Assembly: GCA_030149405.1 (NCBI GenBank)
Contig: JASBRM010000216.1
Location: forward strand, 1-6,588
DNA from: Neptuniibacter sp.
GTDB taxonomy: Bacteria; Pseudomonadota; Gammaproteobacteria; Pseudomonadales; Balneatricaceae
Direction: 5' to 3'
Length of the DNA stretch: 6,588 nucleotides
This document shows, in pieces, positions 5,159 through 6,588 of this stretch. Within the stretch, counting starts at the first letter, position 1. Every line of letters starts with the position of its first letter. The translations under genes and the position numbers were made by a program. Under the pieces are notes generated by a model. It was given only the letters and a program-made list of their open reading frames with translations. It made no database searches and was not told the DNA's origin.

Positions 5159-6474
5159 TGAAAATTAGTCAGGAACGTTTCAAACAACGCCGTATCTCGT
5201 TGATGGAGCAAATGGCTCCGGAAAGCATCGCCATTATTCCTTCTGGACAGATGATTACCAGAAATAATGATGCGGAGTATCCGTTCCGACAGAATAGCGA
5301 TTTTTATTATCTGACTGGCTTTAATGAGCCCGAAGCTGTATTAGTGTTGTTACCTGGTCGAAAAGAAGGCGAAACTGTCATGTTTTGCCGGGATCGTGAC
5401 AAGCTGATGGAAATCTGGAACGGCTACCGGGCGGGCCCCGAAGGTGCGGTACGCGATTATGCTATTGATGAAGCGCATAGCATAGCTGAGGTGGATAACA
5501 TCCTTCCTCAGCTGTTGGATGGCATGCTGCGTATCTACTACTCCATCGGTCAGTATGATGACCTCGATCAGCAGATTCGACATTGGTTAAACCTCATTCG
5601 TTCCAAATCCCGTCAAGGCGCAGTTGCACCGACTGAGCTGGTGATGCTTGATCATCCTTTGCATGAGATGCGTTTAATTAAGGATGAGGATGAAGTGGCG
5701 TTGATGCGCAGAGCTGGAGAAATATCCGCATTAGGCCATGTTCAGGCCATGAAACTCTGTAAACCAGGTGTTATGGAATATCAGCTGGAAGCGGAAATTC
5801 TGCATTATTTTGCGATGAATGGTTGTCGCCAACCCGCCTATTCAACGATTGTCGGCGGTGGCGAGAATGCTTGTATTTTGCACTATATCGAGAACAGCGA
5901 ACCGCTTCAGAATGGCGATCTGGTGCTGATTGATGCCGGTTGTGAACTTGATAATTACGCGGGTGATATCACCCGGACATTCCCGGTTAACGGACACTTC
6001 TCAGACGAGCAAAAAGCAATTTACGAATTGGTTTTGAAAGCTCAGAAGGCATGCATCGAACTGGCTAAGCCCGGGGTGCTATGGCATGAAGTGCATGATG
6101 AGTCGGTTAAGATCCTGACAGAAGGCCTTATCGAACTGGGTTTGCTGACCGGCTCACTGGATGACGAGATTTCAGCAGGTGGATACCGGGATTTCTATAT
6201 GCATCGAATCGGTCACTGGCTGGGCATGGATGTGCATGATGTTGGTGACTATAAAATTGATGGAGAATGGAGACCATTACGGCCAGGTATGGTGATGACC
6301 GTTGAGCCGGGCATCTATATTGCAGCTGATAATGAAAAAGTAGAACCTCGTTGGCGCGGCATAGGGGTTCGGATCGAAGATGATGTATTGATTACAGAAT
6401 CTGGTTGCGAAGTGCTAACCTCGGCCGTTCCTAAGGAAGTGGCTGAGATCGAACAGTTGATGGCGGCAGGATGA
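5158..6474 (+). CDS. pepP: Xaa-Pro aminopeptidase (aminopeptidase P, M24B family)
   Basis: This enzyme removes the N-terminal residue from peptides with proline in position two, in the cytoplasm, with two manganese ions. The length of 438 residues is close to the 441 of E. coli PepP. The N-terminal creatinase-like domain (about 1-170) includes NNDAEYPFRQNSDFYYLTGF (37-55, family hallmark). The pita-bread catalytic domain follows. All five metal ligands are in place: D259 (LIDAG), D270 (AGDITRTF), H353 (IGHWLGMDVHD), E383 (TVEPGIY) and E407 (GIGVRIEDD). Catalytic-site histidines H242 (LHYIEN) and H360 are also present. The gene looks intact and active. ATG overlaps the ygfB stop by one base, and its own TGA overlaps the ubiH ATG by four. 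The ygfB-pepP-ubiH order is the same as in E. coli, although the peptidase has no evident biochemical tie to quinone synthesis. Confidence 0.97.
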   Translation: MKISQERFKQRRISLMEQMAPESIAIIPSGQMITRNNDAEYPFRQNSDFYYLTGFNEPEAVLVLLPGRKEGETVMFCRDRDKLMEIWNGYRAGPEGAVRDYAIDEAHSIAEVDNILPQLLDGMLRIYYSIGQYDDLDQQIRHWLNLIRSKSRQGAVAPTELVMLDHPLHEMRLIKDEDEVALMRRAGEISALGHVQAMKLCKPGVMEYQLEAEILHYFAMNGCRQPAYSTIVGGGENACILHYIENSEPLQNGDLVLIDAGCELDNYAGDITRTFPVNGHFSDEQKAIYELVLKAQKACIELAKPGVLWHEVHDESVKILTEGLIELGLLTGSLDDEISAGGYRDFYMHRIGHWLGMDVHDVGDYKIDGEWRPLRPGMVMTVEPGIYIAADNEKVEPRWRGIGVRIEDDVLITESGCEVLTSAVPKEVAEIEQLMAAG

Positions 6475-6588
6475 AACAACACTACGATATCATCATAATT
6501 GGTGGCGGCATGGTAGGAGCCAGTCTTGCCAGCGCCCTTATCCCCTCCAGTGAAGATCTGGATCTGAATATAGCTGTCATTGAAGCTT
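6471..6588 (+). CDS. ubiH: 2-octaprenyl-6-methoxyphenol hydroxylase, N-terminal fragment (cut by window edge)
   Basis: Only 39 codons are in the window. They begin MKQHYDIIIIGGGMVGASLA, the beta strand and glycine-rich loop (GGGMVGAS, residues 11-18) of the Rossmann fold that binds FAD. VIEA (residues 36-39) ends the second beta strand, with the acidic residue expected to contact the FAD ribose. The family hydroxylates the ubiquinone precursor ring with FAD, O2 and NADPH. UbiH is preferred over its paralogues UbiI and UbiF because of the position right after pepP, as in E. coli and Pseudomonas. The ATG overlaps the pepP stop (ATGA), with GGCGGCAGG just before it as ribosome binding site. The specific subfamily cannot be proved from this fragment. 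Confidence 0.85.
   Translation, partial: MKQHYDIIIIGGGMVGASLASALIPSSEDLDLNIAVIEA

Overview
The window looks like ordinary core chromosome of a gammaproteobacterium. The block TIGR02449-type protein / zapA / 6S RNA / 5-formyltetrahydrofolate cyclo-ligase, divergent from ygfB-pepP-ubiH, is the arrangement I recall from Pseudomonas aeruginosa and, without the TIGR02449 gene, from E. coli. Base composition is moderate and shows no obvious island. No transposase, phage gene, CRISPR array or tRNA is visible. The species cannot be fixed from the sequence. A marine or environmental relative of Pseudomonas/Oceanospirillales is a plausible guess only.

Left part (1-2619): a sensor protein with tandem PAS domains reads leftward out of the window, so its output domain is missing. 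Upstream of it on the same strand lies a double-ACT protein of the GcvR-like group. Divergent from that, across a gap of about 50 bp, is an AEC-family (auxin efflux carrier type) membrane transporter.

Middle part (2620-3850): an AT-rich 195-bp gap with a small hairpin leads to a 41-codon ORF with a good ribosome binding site and a signal-peptide-like hydrophobic core. It runs tail to tail into the 5-formyltetrahydrofolate cyclo-ligase gene, with 6 bp between them. Directly upstream of the ligase on the minus strand is a convincing 6S RNA gene: a sigma70-type promoter, 13 contiguous closing base pairs, the GAGCCGAUA element and a UUCG-capped terminal hairpin.

Right part (3851-6588): zapA and a short coiled-coil protein (TIGR02449-type, ZapB-like) overlap by ATGA and share a near-consensus promoter whose spacer holds a perfect 10-bp palindrome. 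Divergent from them is a tightly coupled run: ygfB (UPF0149), pepP (Xaa-Pro aminopeptidase) and the start of ubiH (ubiquinone hydroxylase), with 1-bp and 4-bp overlaps.

The genes do not form one pathway. They cover division-ring assembly, RNA polymerase regulation in stationary phase, one-carbon metabolism, peptide trimming and quinone synthesis. I see no undescribed multi-gene system. The least explained items are the 41-residue ORF with its upstream hairpin, the palindrome inside the zapA-operon promoter, and the unidentified output of the PAS sensor.
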